From Frankia casuarinae (GTDB taxonomy: Bacteria > Actinomycetota > Actinomycetes > Frankiales > Frankiaceae), in contig NC_007777.1 in assembly GCF_000013345.1 (NCBI RefSeq), positions 2,666,001 to 2,730,000 of the forward strand: 64,000 nucleotides of DNA. The letters run 5' to 3'. Positions 16,244-23,870 of the stretch are shown in pieces. Numbering within the stretch: position 1 is the first letter of the stretch; the number at the start of each line of letters is the position of its first letter. Made by a program: the position numbers and the translations under genes. The notes under the pieces were generated by a model that searched no databases, was not told the DNA's origin, and saw only the letters and a list, made by a program, of their open reading frames with translations.

Positions 16244-16409
16244 AGACGCCCTGTGCTCGTTGAACCGGCGCTGGTCGTGGGCGAGGATCGCGGGCGAACT
16301 GGTATCCCGGCCAGCCCGAGGCCGGTGGACACGGGGGTGGCGACGTCATCCTCCGCGGTCGCGTCTGTCAGAATGATGTCTCCCGTCGACGTTCAGAAGG
16401 GCACACACC

Positions 16410-17447
16410 TTGCCCGACGATCTCGATCCCGCCGCGGGAATCACCGGGGACGCCCGCGGCCGGCTGCGTGCCGACTGCGGGCGCTGTTTCGCGCTGTGCT
16501 GCGTGGCACCGGCGTTCTCCGCCTCGGTGGACTTCGCGATTGACAAACCCGCCGGCACGGCCTGCCCCAACCTGAACGCGGGCTTCCGCTGTGCCGTCCA
16601 CGAGCAGCTGCGGCCGCGGGGGTTCCGCGGCTGCGCCGTGTATGACTGCTTCGGCGCCGGGCAGCAGGTCTGCCAGGTCACCTACGGCGGGCGGGACTGG
16701 CGAGCGGCCCCGGACAGTGCCCGGCAGATGTTCGATGTCTTCGCGGTCATGCGGACGCTGCACGAGCTGCTGTGGTATCTGAGCGAGGCGCTGAGCCGGC
16801 CCGCCGCCGCCCCGCTGCACGCCGAGCTGCATGACGCCCGCGCTCGCACCATGCTGCTGACCTGCGCCGACGCCGACACGCTGCTCGCCGTGGACGTCCC
16901 CGCGCTGCGTCAGGCGGTCCATCTGCTGTTGCTGCAGGCCAGCGACCTGGTCCGCGCCGAGCTGCCGGGCGGTGCCGGGAACAGGCGTCCCCGGCGGCGC
17001 CCCCGCGGCGCCGACCTGCTCGGCGCGAACCTCGCCGGGGCGGATCTGCGCGGCGCGGCGCTGCAGGGAACCCTCCTGATCGGCGCGGATCTGCGGGGGG
17101 CGGATCTGCGCGGCGCCGACCTGCTCGGCGCTGACCTGCGCGACACCGACCTGCACGGCGCCAACCTGCACGGCGCCCTGTTCGTCGTTCAGGCCCAGCT
17201 CGACGCCGCCCGCGGGGACGCCACCACGGCGCTGCCCCCGGCTCTGACCCGCCCCGTGCACTGGACGCGCACGGCGGACCCGACGCGGCCGGACCCCAGA
17301 ACGCACCCCGTGGCGGGCTCGGGCCCCGGGCCCGGGACGGTGCCGATCCCCTCGTCGTCGCCCAGCGCGGCCCGGCCGCGGCGGTCGGCGAGTTCTCCTC
17401 GGTCGCCTCGTTCCCCTCGGTCGCCTCGTTCCCCACGCCGCCGCTGA
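16410..17447 (+). CDS. Cys-rich cluster plus pentapeptide-repeat protein
   Basis: This 345-residue protein starts at TTG with AGAAGG nine bases upstream. The N-terminal third has closely spaced cysteines (RADCGRCFALCCV, then C-P at about residue 53, FRCAVHE, RGCAVYDCFG). They resemble the zinc/iron-binding cysteine clusters found at the front of some actinobacterial pentapeptide proteins. Residues about 195-265 are A(D/N)LxG pentapeptide repeats forming a right-handed beta-helix (GADLLGANLAGADLRGA). The C-terminus ends in SPR tripeptide repeats that look like slippage. Pentapeptide proteins can mimic DNA or bind gyrase, but no target can be read here. It diverges from the cobalamin operon. 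Confidence 0.75.
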   Translation: MPDDLDPAAGITGDARGRLRADCGRCFALCCVAPAFSASVDFAIDKPAGTACPNLNAGFRCAVHEQLRPRGFRGCAVYDCFGAGQQVCQVTYGGRDWRAAPDSARQMFDVFAVMRTLHELLWYLSEALSRPAAAPLHAELHDARARTMLLTCADADTLLAVDVPALRQAVHLLLLQASDLVRAELPGGAGNRRPRRRPRGADLLGANLAGADLRGAALQGTLLIGADLRGADLRGADLLGADLRDTDLHGANLHGALFVVQAQLDAARGDATTALPPALTRPVHWTRTADPTRPDPRTHPVAGSGPGPGTVPIPSSSPSAARPRRSASSPRSPRSPRSPRSPRRR

Positions 17448-17548
17448 CCGGCAGACCAGTCGTCGCCGGCGCCGGGTCCGATCCCCCGGTCGGGTCACGG
17501 CGCGGAAATCACGTCTTCACCGGCGGGATGGCGCGTCAGGATGGGACC

Positions 17549-18148
17549 ATGGCACGCGAGGATACCGGCGACATCCGGCAGGACCCGGAACGGGACGCCT
17601 GCATCACCGCCACGAGCATGTTCGTGGGCATCACCGGGACCACCGACATCGGCAGAGGAATCGACCCGGAATCGCTGCAGGAGGTCCTGCGGCGGGCGTT
17701 CACCCTCGTGCGCACCATCGTCTCCACGCATGGCGGCTCGGTCGAGAGATTCATCGGGGACGCCGCGTTCGCGGTGTTCGGCGTTCCCGAGCCGCATGTG
17801 GACGACGCGCTGCGCGCCGTCCACGCCGCCCTTGAGATTCGGGCCGCGACGGAGGCGCTCAACACCGAACGGCACCACAACCGGGACCTGAGGCTGCGCG
17901 TGCGGATCGGGATCAACACCGGCGAGGTCACCGTCGCCGGTGGCGCCAGTGGCGACCCGGTGAACGTCGCCTCCCGGTTGGAACACGCCGCGCCCGCCGG
18001 CGAGATCTTCATCGGCGGCACCACTTATCATCTCGTCCGGGACAGCGTCACCGCGAGCGAGGCGGATCCCCTCGTCGTGCAGGGCAGGCCCGTCCCGTTG
18101 CGTGTGCACCGGCTGATCGGACTGGCCGCTCCGTCGCCGGCCGCCTGA
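17549..18148 (+). CDS. Class III adenylate/guanylate cyclase domain, metal site incomplete
   Basis: The product is essentially one cyclase homology domain of 199 residues. The segment SMFVGITGTTDIGRG occupies the place of the first metal-binding F-x-D-[IL]-x-G-F-T motif but lacks the aspartate. The second metal motif FIGDAAFAVFG is intact, and the transition-state pair in GDPVNVASRLEHAA (N and R) is kept. With one metal ligand missing, it may be inactive or work only as part of a heterodimer. The ATG at 17549 is preferred for the AGGATGGG before it; ATG 17528 would add seven residues. It lies about 100 bases after the pentapeptide gene on the same strand. Confidence 0.75.
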   Translation: MAREDTGDIRQDPERDACITATSMFVGITGTTDIGRGIDPESLQEVLRRAFTLVRTIVSTHGGSVERFIGDAAFAVFGVPEPHVDDALRAVHAALEIRAATEALNTERHHNRDLRLRVRIGINTGEVTVAGGASGDPVNVASRLEHAAPAGEIFIGGTTYHLVRDSVTASEADPLVVQGRPVPLRVHRLIGLAAPSPAA

Positions 18149-18220
18149 GCACTACCGGCCGCCGCCGGTGCTCCGGCCCCGGATCCGTGGGCGAGCGGGA
18201 CGAAGGGCGGTGCGGGACTG

Positions 18221-18397
18221 TCAGCGGCGCCGGACGCGACGTGAACCGGTCCGCGGGATGGCGGCCGGTTGGGGGCCGCGGCCCAGCCCGCCGTGGCGGA
18301 CCTGCATGTGGGTGGCGAGCAGATGGGACGCCTCGGCCTTGGTGGCGACCCGGTCCGAGGTGATACCGCAGTACGTGCAGGTGTATCTGGCCATCAT
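18221..18397 (-). CDS. 58-residue C2H2-type zinc-finger protein
   Basis: A short frame behind a GAAGGGA ribosome site encodes MMARYTCTYCGITSDR followed by KAEASHLLATHMQVRH. The arrangement C-x2-C-x20-H-x4-H is a compact zinc-finger layout, and the basic tail GSRRVRRR could touch DNA or RNA. It is too short for ordinary gene callers. It diverges from a small HTH gene across about 140 AT-richer bases. The family is unknown to me, and a role as a small DNA-binding regulator is inferred. Confidence 0.65.
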   Translation of the reverse strand: MMARYTCTYCGITSDRVATKAEASHLLATHMQVRHGGLGRGPQPAAIPRTGSRRVRRR

Positions 18398-18539
18398 GAG
18401 GTCCCTTCGGATGCTCGGGTAGGGCCAGAATGCGGCAATGCCGCGACAGACGCATCACATTCCCAGTTCGCATACCTATCTGAGACGCTAATCTTCCACG
18501 TGTTTGCATGTCAATCTGGTACGCCCATAAGGTGGGTGG

Positions 18540-18767
18540 ATGCCCCGCCCGCCGTGGACGCCGAGGACGCAGGCTCACCATGAGCTCATGGCCGCCCTGT
18601 CCGCCTCGGTCGACGCTGCCTGCGAGGCGGAGGAAAGAATGTGGGAGGCCGCCCGCGCCGCCCGCGCCGGCGGGGTGCCGATCGACCTGGTGGCCGCGCT
18701 CACCCGACGCGGACGGACCACCGTCTACCGCCATCTCCCCCTTGGACAGGATCTCGGCGACGCCTGA
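18540..18767 (+). CDS. Small helix-turn-helix protein
   Basis: This 75-residue basic protein begins with an alanine-rich helical region (HHELMAALSASVDAACEAEE). It ends in a compact helix-turn-helix, GGVPIDLVAALTRRGRTTVYRHL, whose last helix TVYRHL resembles recognition helices of resolvase- or sigma-like domains. No sensor domain is present. It diverges from the zinc-finger gene, so the two may share regulation. There is no strong ribosome site at ATG 18540. Confidence 0.5.
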   Translation: MPRPPWTPRTQAHHELMAALSASVDAACEAEERMWEAARAARAGGVPIDLVAALTRRGRTTVYRHLPLGQDLGDA

Positions 18768-18774
18768 ACGCGCA

Positions 18775-18865
18775 CCGCTTCGCCGGCGGTGGCCAGCAGT
18801 CGGCTGTCCGGGGCGAAGGCCACCTCGCGCACCGGCCCGACCCGCACCTGCATGCCGGGGACGCC
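18775..18865 (-). pseudogene. WD40 repeat remnant
   Basis: The minus strand encodes GPVREVAFAPDSRLLATAG and then EAVRV, a single WD40 blade (V-R-x-V-A-F-x-P-D-x-x-L-L-A-T-A). It has no start, no flanking blades and an abrupt end. It lies just past the stop of the integrase gene and is debris of a larger WD40 protein. Confidence 0.65.
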
Positions 18866-18908
18866 GCGTGCGCGGTTCCGTCCACGCCGGATCCCAGGCC
18901 GGTCGGGT

Positions 18909-19997
18909 TCACAGCCCGACGCGGCCGGAGGGGTTGTCGCGGTCGAACAGCCGTCCGGCGCGGACGTAGCCGTCGAGCGACGCTGAGGAGCGCCACCGGC
19001 CCTGGCGCATGATCGACCGGTCGGCGACACCGGCGCGGGCGGCGGCGGTGGCGAACCCGGAGCGCAGCGAATGCCCGGCGAAGTCGGCCGGGTCGAGTCC
19101 GGCGGCGGCCACCCGGCGCTGCACGATTCGGGCCACCGAGCCCGGGTAGAGCCGCCCCGGCGCGACCTGCCCGTGCCGGTTGACCGCGCGGAACGCCGGC
19201 CCGTCGGTCAGCGCGGCGGCGTCCACCCAGGCCCGCCAGGCCCGCACCGGGCAGGTCGGCCGGTAGGAGCCGTAGGCGACGCCGACCAGGGCACCGGCGG
19301 CCTCCTGGTCGGTCTTCGACGCCCGGATCGTCAGGACGACTCCGTCGGGGGTCTCCAGCAGGTCGGCGACGTCGAGGCCGACGAGTTCGGAGCGGCGCAG
19401 GCAGCCGGCGAATCCGATCAGCAGCAGGGCCCGGTCGCGGACGTCGGCGAGGTCGTCGTCGCGCAGCCCGGCGACGACCCGGGCCAGCAGGGAGGTGTCC
19501 AGCGCGGCCTTGCGGTTCGGGCGGACCCCGCGGGTGCGGCGGATACCGTCCCAGACGGCGCAGACCTCCGGTGCGCTCGCCGGGTTGGGATGGCGACCGA
19601 GCTGGTGGGAGACGGAGATCGCGGCGAGCCGGCGGCGGATCGTCGAGGGCTTGTACCCGGCGTCGGCGAGCGTGGCGAGGTAACCCGCGACCGTCGCCGG
19701 GGTCGCCGGCAGCGGGCACAGCGGCACCGTCTGACGTTCACACCAGGCCCGGAACTGACGCAGGTCACTGTCGTAGGCCCGCCAGGTCGCCGTGGAACGC
19801 GCGGCGCGGGCGTAGTCCCCTACCCGAGCGAGCAGATCGGCGGTGAGCTGTCCATCGGTGCCCGGCGCCAGGACCGGCACCGGCGGCTGTGCCGCGCCGG
19901 CGGAGCCGGCCGGTAACGCACGGGGGCCGGCGATCGGCCTGGTGGTCTCGTCGTTCACCGCCGGGGCGTCCGGGCATCCTGGGGCATCGAGATCCAC
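18909..19997 (-). CDS. Tyrosine recombinase / integrase
   Basis: This 362-residue phage-type integrase has a SAM-like N-terminal DNA-binding domain, roughly residues 50-140 (ARSTATWRAYDSDLRQFRAW). The catalytic domain contains the first arginine in GCLRRSELVGL, the HxxR box in FAGHSLRSGFATAAA, and the tyrosine in SASLDGYVRAG. The second box-III residue is a tryptophan (QGRW), which is common. GTG is the likely start. Its 3' end abuts a WD40 relic and its 5' side is next to tatA. No attachment repeat was identified, so it may be a degenerate island remnant or a stand-alone recombinase. Confidence 0.88.
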   Translation of the reverse strand: MDLDAPGCPDAPAVNDETTRPIAGPRALPAGSAGAAQPPVPVLAPGTDGQLTADLLARVGDYARAARSTATWRAYDSDLRQFRAWCERQTVPLCPLPATPATVAGYLATLADAGYKPSTIRRRLAAISVSHQLGRHPNPASAPEVCAVWDGIRRTRGVRPNRKAALDTSLLARVVAGLRDDDLADVRDRALLLIGFAGCLRRSELVGLDVADLLETPDGVVLTIRASKTDQEAAGALVGVAYGSYRPTCPVRAWRAWVDAAALTDGPAFRAVNRHGQVAPGRLYPGSVARIVQRRVAAAGLDPADFAGHSLRSGFATAAARAGVADRSIMRQGRWRSSASLDGYVRAGRLFDRDNPSGRVGL

Positions 19998-20049
19998 CCT
20001 AGTCCGCCGCGACTCGCCCGGCCTCGCCGCGGGAAACGCTCAGCGGGCC

Positions 20050-20334
20050 TCAGGCGGACCGGTTCCCGGATCCACCCGTGGCCGGCGTGGCCGGCTCGGC
20101 CGACGGCGGAGTGTGGGGTGCGGCGGGCGCGGGGCCGGTGACCTGGGTGGGCGCCGCGGCAACGGCCGCGGTAGGGGCCGGCGCCTCGTCGTCGTGCAGG
20201 CCCTTGATCTCGGACTTGAAGATCCGCAGGGAGCGGCCTAGGGAACGGGCGGCGTCGGGCAGCCGCTTCGAGCCGAACAGCACGACGACGACCAGGATGA
20301 TGATGATCAGTTCGGGAGCGCCGATGTCACCCAC
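20050..20334 (-). CDS. tatA: Sec-independent translocase subunit TatA
   Basis: This 94-residue protein has the TatA pattern: an N-terminal membrane helix ([17 protein letters not shown]), the hinge [18 protein letters not shown] with the conserved phenylalanine-glycine, then an amphipathic helix ([10 protein letters not shown]) and an acidic/proline-rich cytosolic tail. It forms the pore component of the twin-arginine export system with TatB/TatC, which are not in this window. GTG 20334 is preferred because GAAGGA lies nine bases before it. The ATG at 20343 overlaps that ribosome site. Confidence 0.9.
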
Positions 20335-20505
20335 GGGAACCATCCTTCGGACGGGATCCGACGCACGGTCGGCCTGGTCCACATGTTACGACCGGCCGCC
20401 GCCCCGTTCGCAGCCCCGTCCGGTGATCGGGCCACGGCCGGGCCGATGATGCGGTGGCGCCCGGCCCGGTCCGGGAGGGCGCTCGACGGGCATCTCGACA
20501 GTCAT

Positions 20506-20545
20506 CTCGACGGGCAGGCTGTCCGCTCGACGGGCAGGCTGTCCG
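20506..20545. repeat. Perfect 20-bp tandem duplication
   Basis: CTCGACGGGCAGGCTGTCCG occurs twice head to tail, with partial copies (CTCGACGGGCATCTCGACAG) just before. It lies between tatA and the GlsB-type gene. Function unknown. Confidence 0.85.
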
Positions 20546-20687
20546 CAGGACGACGTTTCGGATGTTGTTGGATGTTGTTTGACGAACCGGGTCGGTCGGG
20601 TATACGGCGGACGTCCTACTCCTCGATCATCGGTCGACCATGATCATAGGTCGGCCATCGATGATCATTATTGGTCGGAGGTCTTCC

Positions 20688-20966
20688 ATGGTCTGGACCC
20701 TCGTCAGTTGGATGCTGCTTGGTCTCGTTGCCGGCGCGGTCGCGCGCCTGCTCGTGCCCGGACCTGATCCGATGAGTATCCCTGCGACGATCCTGCTCGG
20801 CATCGTCGGCTCGTTCGTCGGCGGTTTCCTCGGCTACGTCCTGTTCAACCGTGATCTCAGCGAGGGCGCGCTGCAACCGTCCGGCATCGTCGGCTCGATC
20901 ATCGGGGGTATCGTCGTGCTGCTGGTGTGGCGGGCGGTGGGCCGCCGCCGTACGTTGCACCGCTGA
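20688..20966 (+). CDS. GlsB/YeaQ/YmgE-family (transglycosylase-associated) membrane protein
   Basis: This 92-residue protein has three hydrophobic helices with the family's glycine spacing: [19 protein letters not shown], then ATILLGIVGSFVGGFLGY, then GIVGSIIGGIVVLLVWR. It starts at ATG 20688 behind GGAGG. The family is linked to stress and cell-envelope maintenance but has no defined reaction. Upstream lie two imperfect copies of a GATCAT/GGTCGG pattern (20624-20680) that may be regulatory. Confidence 0.85.
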   Translation: MVWTLVSWMLLGLVAGAVARLLVPGPDPMSIPATILLGIVGSFVGGFLGYVLFNRDLSEGALQPSGIVGSIIGGIVVLLVWRAVGRRRTLHR

Positions 20967-21063
20967 CGCTCGTCCCCGAGGCCGCCTCACGGCAGCCCGG
21001 TGCGGTGGGTTGACGCGGCGATAACCGGCGGAACCCACCCGCACCGGATCCGGGGGAACGCAC

Positions 21064-21747
21064 ATGGCGGGGACCGCAGGGAGCACCGCGTCCGGGATCG
21101 TGGGGGCGCGCCTGTGCGCGCTCCTCGTGCGGGTTCTGCTGGGCGTGCCGGCGGTGGGGCTGCTCGCCGTCGCCTGCGGCCCGGACACCCCGGCCGGTCC
21201 GCACGCCATCGCGGGGGTGCATCCCCCGGGCGGCCCGACTCCCGCGCACAGCCCGAGCCCCAGCCCCGAGGCGACACACAGCCCGCGGGCCGCCGGTGCC
21301 AGCACGCCCTACTGCGGCCCGAGCCGCTACGTCGAGGAGATCGTCGTGCAGCAGTGGGCGGACGGCCGGTTTCGCATCCAGGTGCGCCCCACCCCCGAGG
21401 GGCGGCGCGCCGGGGACCCCGGCCAGGTTGCCGCCGAGATCTGGCAGGCCGTGCAGGGGTGTGTGACGGGCCTGCGCGGCGAGGTTGCCGACAGTCTGCG
21501 TGACCAGCTGGCGTGCCATCAGAACTTCGCGCAGCTACCGGCGCTGAACGGCGGGAAGGGCTTCGCCACCGGCGAGACCTACGACCTGGAAAGCTGGCGG
21601 CCGGCGCCGCGTCCCGGCGGCATCCGGACATGGATCTCCACCCGCTGCGGGAACACCCTCGGCACCGATCCCCCCGGGCCACCGGCCAGGATCTACCGGC
21701 CGGACGGCGTACGCCCCCAGCGGACGGTCTCCGGCGAGCAGGCCTGA
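21064..21747 (+). CDS. DUF2599-like lipoprotein
   Basis: This 227-residue protein has an N-terminal signal region ending in the lipobox LLAVAC (cysteine about residue 38), followed by a proline/serine-rich spacer. The C-terminal domain, about residues 85-205, has the DUF2599 features: VQQWADGRFRIQVRPTP, then DQLACHQNFA, then DLESWRP, then a late cysteine (STRCG). DUF2599 is found in secreted actinobacterial proteins, and its role is unknown. The protein should be anchored on the outer face of the cell membrane. Confidence 0.75.
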   Translation: MAGTAGSTASGIVGARLCALLVRVLLGVPAVGLLAVACGPDTPAGPHAIAGVHPPGGPTPAHSPSPSPEATHSPRAAGASTPYCGPSRYVEEIVVQQWADGRFRIQVRPTPEGRRAGDPGQVAAEIWQAVQGCVTGLRGEVADSLRDQLACHQNFAQLPALNGGKGFATGETYDLESWRPAPRPGGIRTWISTRCGNTLGTDPPGPPARIYRPDGVRPQRTVSGEQA

Positions 21748-21824
21748 CGGCGGGTTGACGACTTGGCGGTTGACGACTTGGCGCACGAGCCCGTGTGATC
21801 AGCCCCCACGTGATACTGCTGATG

Positions 21825-22406
21825 TCAGTTCCTCGGGGTCCAGCGGCGTCCGAGTGCGGCCAGGAGCCTGTCTTGGGGTGGGCTGTCGGCGGGCGCGGGC
21901 TGGGCGGCGGCATACATGCCGGTCGCGGCGAGCTGGCCACCGAGTGCTTCGACGGCGGGGAGCGTCGCGGTCACCGTGTCGGGATCGAGCTGGACGGTCT
22001 GCCCGATGGTGGTGGCCAGATCCCAGGCGTGGACGAGGGGCTCGATGACGGCGACGGTGAGGACCTCGTCCACGCTCCGGGCGCCCAGGGGGGTGTCCAC
22101 GACGGTGGCCGGGTCCAGGGCCGCGAGGGTGCGTTCGGTGTTCTGGTGGGTGCGCTGCCAGGATGCGCCCGGATCGGGGCCGGCGAGGGCGGTGAGGAGG
22201 GCGGGATCGGTGACGGGCGGGCGGGGGCCGTGCCCGGTGAGCAGGCTGACGATCTGCTGCTGGCCGTCGATGACGTGGCCGGTCAACTGCCGCCCGGTCC
22301 ACACCGGGCAGAGGGACGGGGCGTCCCACCGGTCGGCGGGCACGCGAGTGACGATGGTGGTGAACGTGTCGAGCGCACGGCGGTAGCACTGCAAGGAACG
22401 GGTCAT
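21825..22406 (-). CDS. TIGR03086-family (DinB/MDMPI-like) protein
   Basis: This 193-residue four-helix-bundle protein of the mycothiol-dependent maleylpyruvate isomerase-like group has NLCPVW-type VPADRWDAPSLCPVWTGRQL and GHVIDGQQQIV, where the histidine is a usual metal ligand, and a later EPLVHAWDLA with the second histidine. Members bind divalent metal, and some use mycothiol. The substrate is unknown. It follows the TetR gene by six bases, so the two form an operon. Confidence 0.82.
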   Translation of the reverse strand: MTRSLQCYRRALDTFTTIVTRVPADRWDAPSLCPVWTGRQLTGHVIDGQQQIVSLLTGHGPRPPVTDPALLTALAGPDPGASWQRTHQNTERTLAALDPATVVDTPLGARSVDEVLTVAVIEPLVHAWDLATTIGQTVQLDPDTVTATLPAVEALGGQLAATGMYAAAQPAPADSPPQDRLLAALGRRWTPRN

Positions 22407-22412
22407 GACTCC

Positions 22413-23009
22413 TTACTCCTTCCGCGGGGTGAGCAGGGGACCGAGCGTCCGCCAGGCGGCGTCGGCCAGGTCGTCGGCGACGAGCGTCGGGGAGCCCGCG
22501 GGGCGGGCGAGCCAGTGGCGGCTGTATTCCTGGGCGGGGCCGATCCACAGCGCGACGACGACCGCCAGGTCGGGCCGGTCGGACCAGCCGTGGCCACGCA
22601 GCCAGTCGGCCACCGCGGCGAAGAAGCCGCGGTTGTCCGCGGCGGTGCGCTCATCGATCGAGCCGCGCAGGACATCGACCGGCGCGGTCAGCAGCAGTCG
22701 GGCCAGCCGCGGATGCTCTTCCACCCACCGCAGATGGCGGGTGACCAGGCGGGTCACGCCATCACGGGGCCCGGTCGAGGTGTGCAGCTCACCCCACAGC
22801 GCGCCCTGATGATCGGCAAGACCCGCGCCCACCACGGCCGCGGCCAGGTCCCCCCGGGTGGGGAAGTAGTGAAACAGGCTGCCGTTACTGACACCGGCCC
22901 GACGCCGAACCGCCTGCATGGACGTGGCCTCCCAGCCCTGCTCCAGCACGCAGGCCACGGCCGCGTCCACCAGCCGGGCCCGACTGGGCGCTACCCCGAC
23001 ACCTCTCAT
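22413..23009 (-). CDS. TetR-family repressor
   Basis: This 198-residue protein has an N-terminal helix-turn-helix (AVRRRAGVSNGSLFHYFPTR, about residues 35-55) and a C-terminal ligand domain rich in tryptophan and aromatic residues. The start at 23009 is chosen because GGGAGG lies ten bases upstream, and because the alternative at 23027 would place the start codon inside the operator palindrome. A duplicated AGGTGTCGGGGT unit spans the start. It probably represses itself and the downstream DinB-like gene. Confidence 0.86.
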   Translation of the reverse strand: MRGVGVAPSRARLVDAAVACVLEQGWEATSMQAVRRRAGVSNGSLFHYFPTRGDLAAAVVGAGLADHQGALWGELHTSTGPRDGVTRLVTRHLRWVEEHPRLARLLLTAPVDVLRGSIDERTAADNRGFFAAVADWLRGHGWSDRPDLAVVVALWIGPAQEYSRHWLARPAGSPTLVADDLADAAWRTLGPLLTPRKE

Positions 23010-23025
23010 AACCCCGACACCTCCC

Positions 23026-23056
23026 ATAGAGCACCACTCTAGAGTAACACTCTATA
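23026..23056. promoter_or_regulatory. TetR-type operator palindrome
   Basis: ATAGAGYRCC-ACTCTAGAGT-AACACTCTAT: a perfect ten-base palindrome ACTCTAGAGT is flanked by the outer arms TAGAG and CTCTA. It lies immediately upstream of the TetR start, in the spacer to the divergent SUMF1-like gene, so it could control both. Confidence 0.7.
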
Positions 23057-23118
23057 CGGACGTCCCGCGATCCTACCGGGACTCTCCGTACGGACGAGCC
23101 TCGGTAGGATCGCCGGCC

Positions 23119-23793
23119 ATGGACGCGGGCGTGGGAAACACGTTGATCTCCATCCCGCCGGGGCGGGTGACGCTGTCCGACCGGCGAACGCAGCGCAGCT
23201 GGTCGGTCGAGCTCGCGCCGTACTGTCTCGCGGCGTTTCCGGTCACCCAGGAGCAGTACGCGGCGGTCGGCGGCCAGCGGCCGAGTTCGGCCCACGGGGA
23301 CCGGTTGCCCGTCGAGGGGGTTTCCTGGTGGGACGCGGTCCGGTTCTGCAACGCCCTGTCCCACCGCGACGGGATGGCGCCCGCGTACCGTGTCCAGGCC
23401 GACGGCGAGGGTGTCGAGTGGGACACCCGCGCCGAGGGGTACCGGCTGCCGACCGAGGCTGAGTGGGAGTACGCCGCCCGAGCCGGCACGAGCGGCCCGC
23501 GGTACGGGCCGCTCGACGACATTGCCTGGTACCGCGGCAACTCCCACGGGCGAATCCATGACGTGGGCGGCAAACAGCCCAACTCCTGGGGCCTGTACGA
23601 CATGCTGGGCAACGTGTGGGACTGGTGCTGGGACCTGTACGACACCGAGGTCTACGGCACCTATCGGGTGCTGCGGGGCGGCGGGTGGTTCGACGAGCAC
23701 TGGAGCTGCCGGGCCTCCGTACGCCGCCGCGGCCACCCGGCCTTCCACCTCGACGACGTGGGGTTCCGCGTCGCGCGTTGCGCCGTGCCCTGA
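23119..23793 (+). CDS. Solo FGE/SUMF1 (sulfatase-modifying-factor) domain protein
   Basis: A 224-residue protein made only of a formylglycine-generating-enzyme-type domain. Characteristic segments in order are FPVTQEQYAAVGG, PVEGVSWWDAVRFCNALS, YRLPTEAEWEYAARAG, NSWGLYDMLGNVWDWCWD, VLRGGGWFDEHWSCRAS, and the ending GFRVAR. True FGEs are longer (about 280-300), carry two active-site cysteines and mature sulfatases. Here the WSCRAS cysteine is present but a second catalytic cysteine is not obvious. No sulfatase is nearby, so it may modify another protein or only bind. Confidence 0.85.
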   Translation: MDAGVGNTLISIPPGRVTLSDRRTQRSWSVELAPYCLAAFPVTQEQYAAVGGQRPSSAHGDRLPVEGVSWWDAVRFCNALSHRDGMAPAYRVQADGEGVEWDTRAEGYRLPTEAEWEYAARAGTSGPRYGPLDDIAWYRGNSHGRIHDVGGKQPNSWGLYDMLGNVWDWCWDLYDTEVYGTYRVLRGGGWFDEHWSCRASVRRRGHPAFHLDDVGFRVARCAVP

Positions 23794-23870
23794 CCCACGT
23801 CGCATCCGTGCTCACGCACCGGTCCGTGTTGCCCGCCGGACGAGAGCGATCCTGATCAGGTGGGGCCTGA

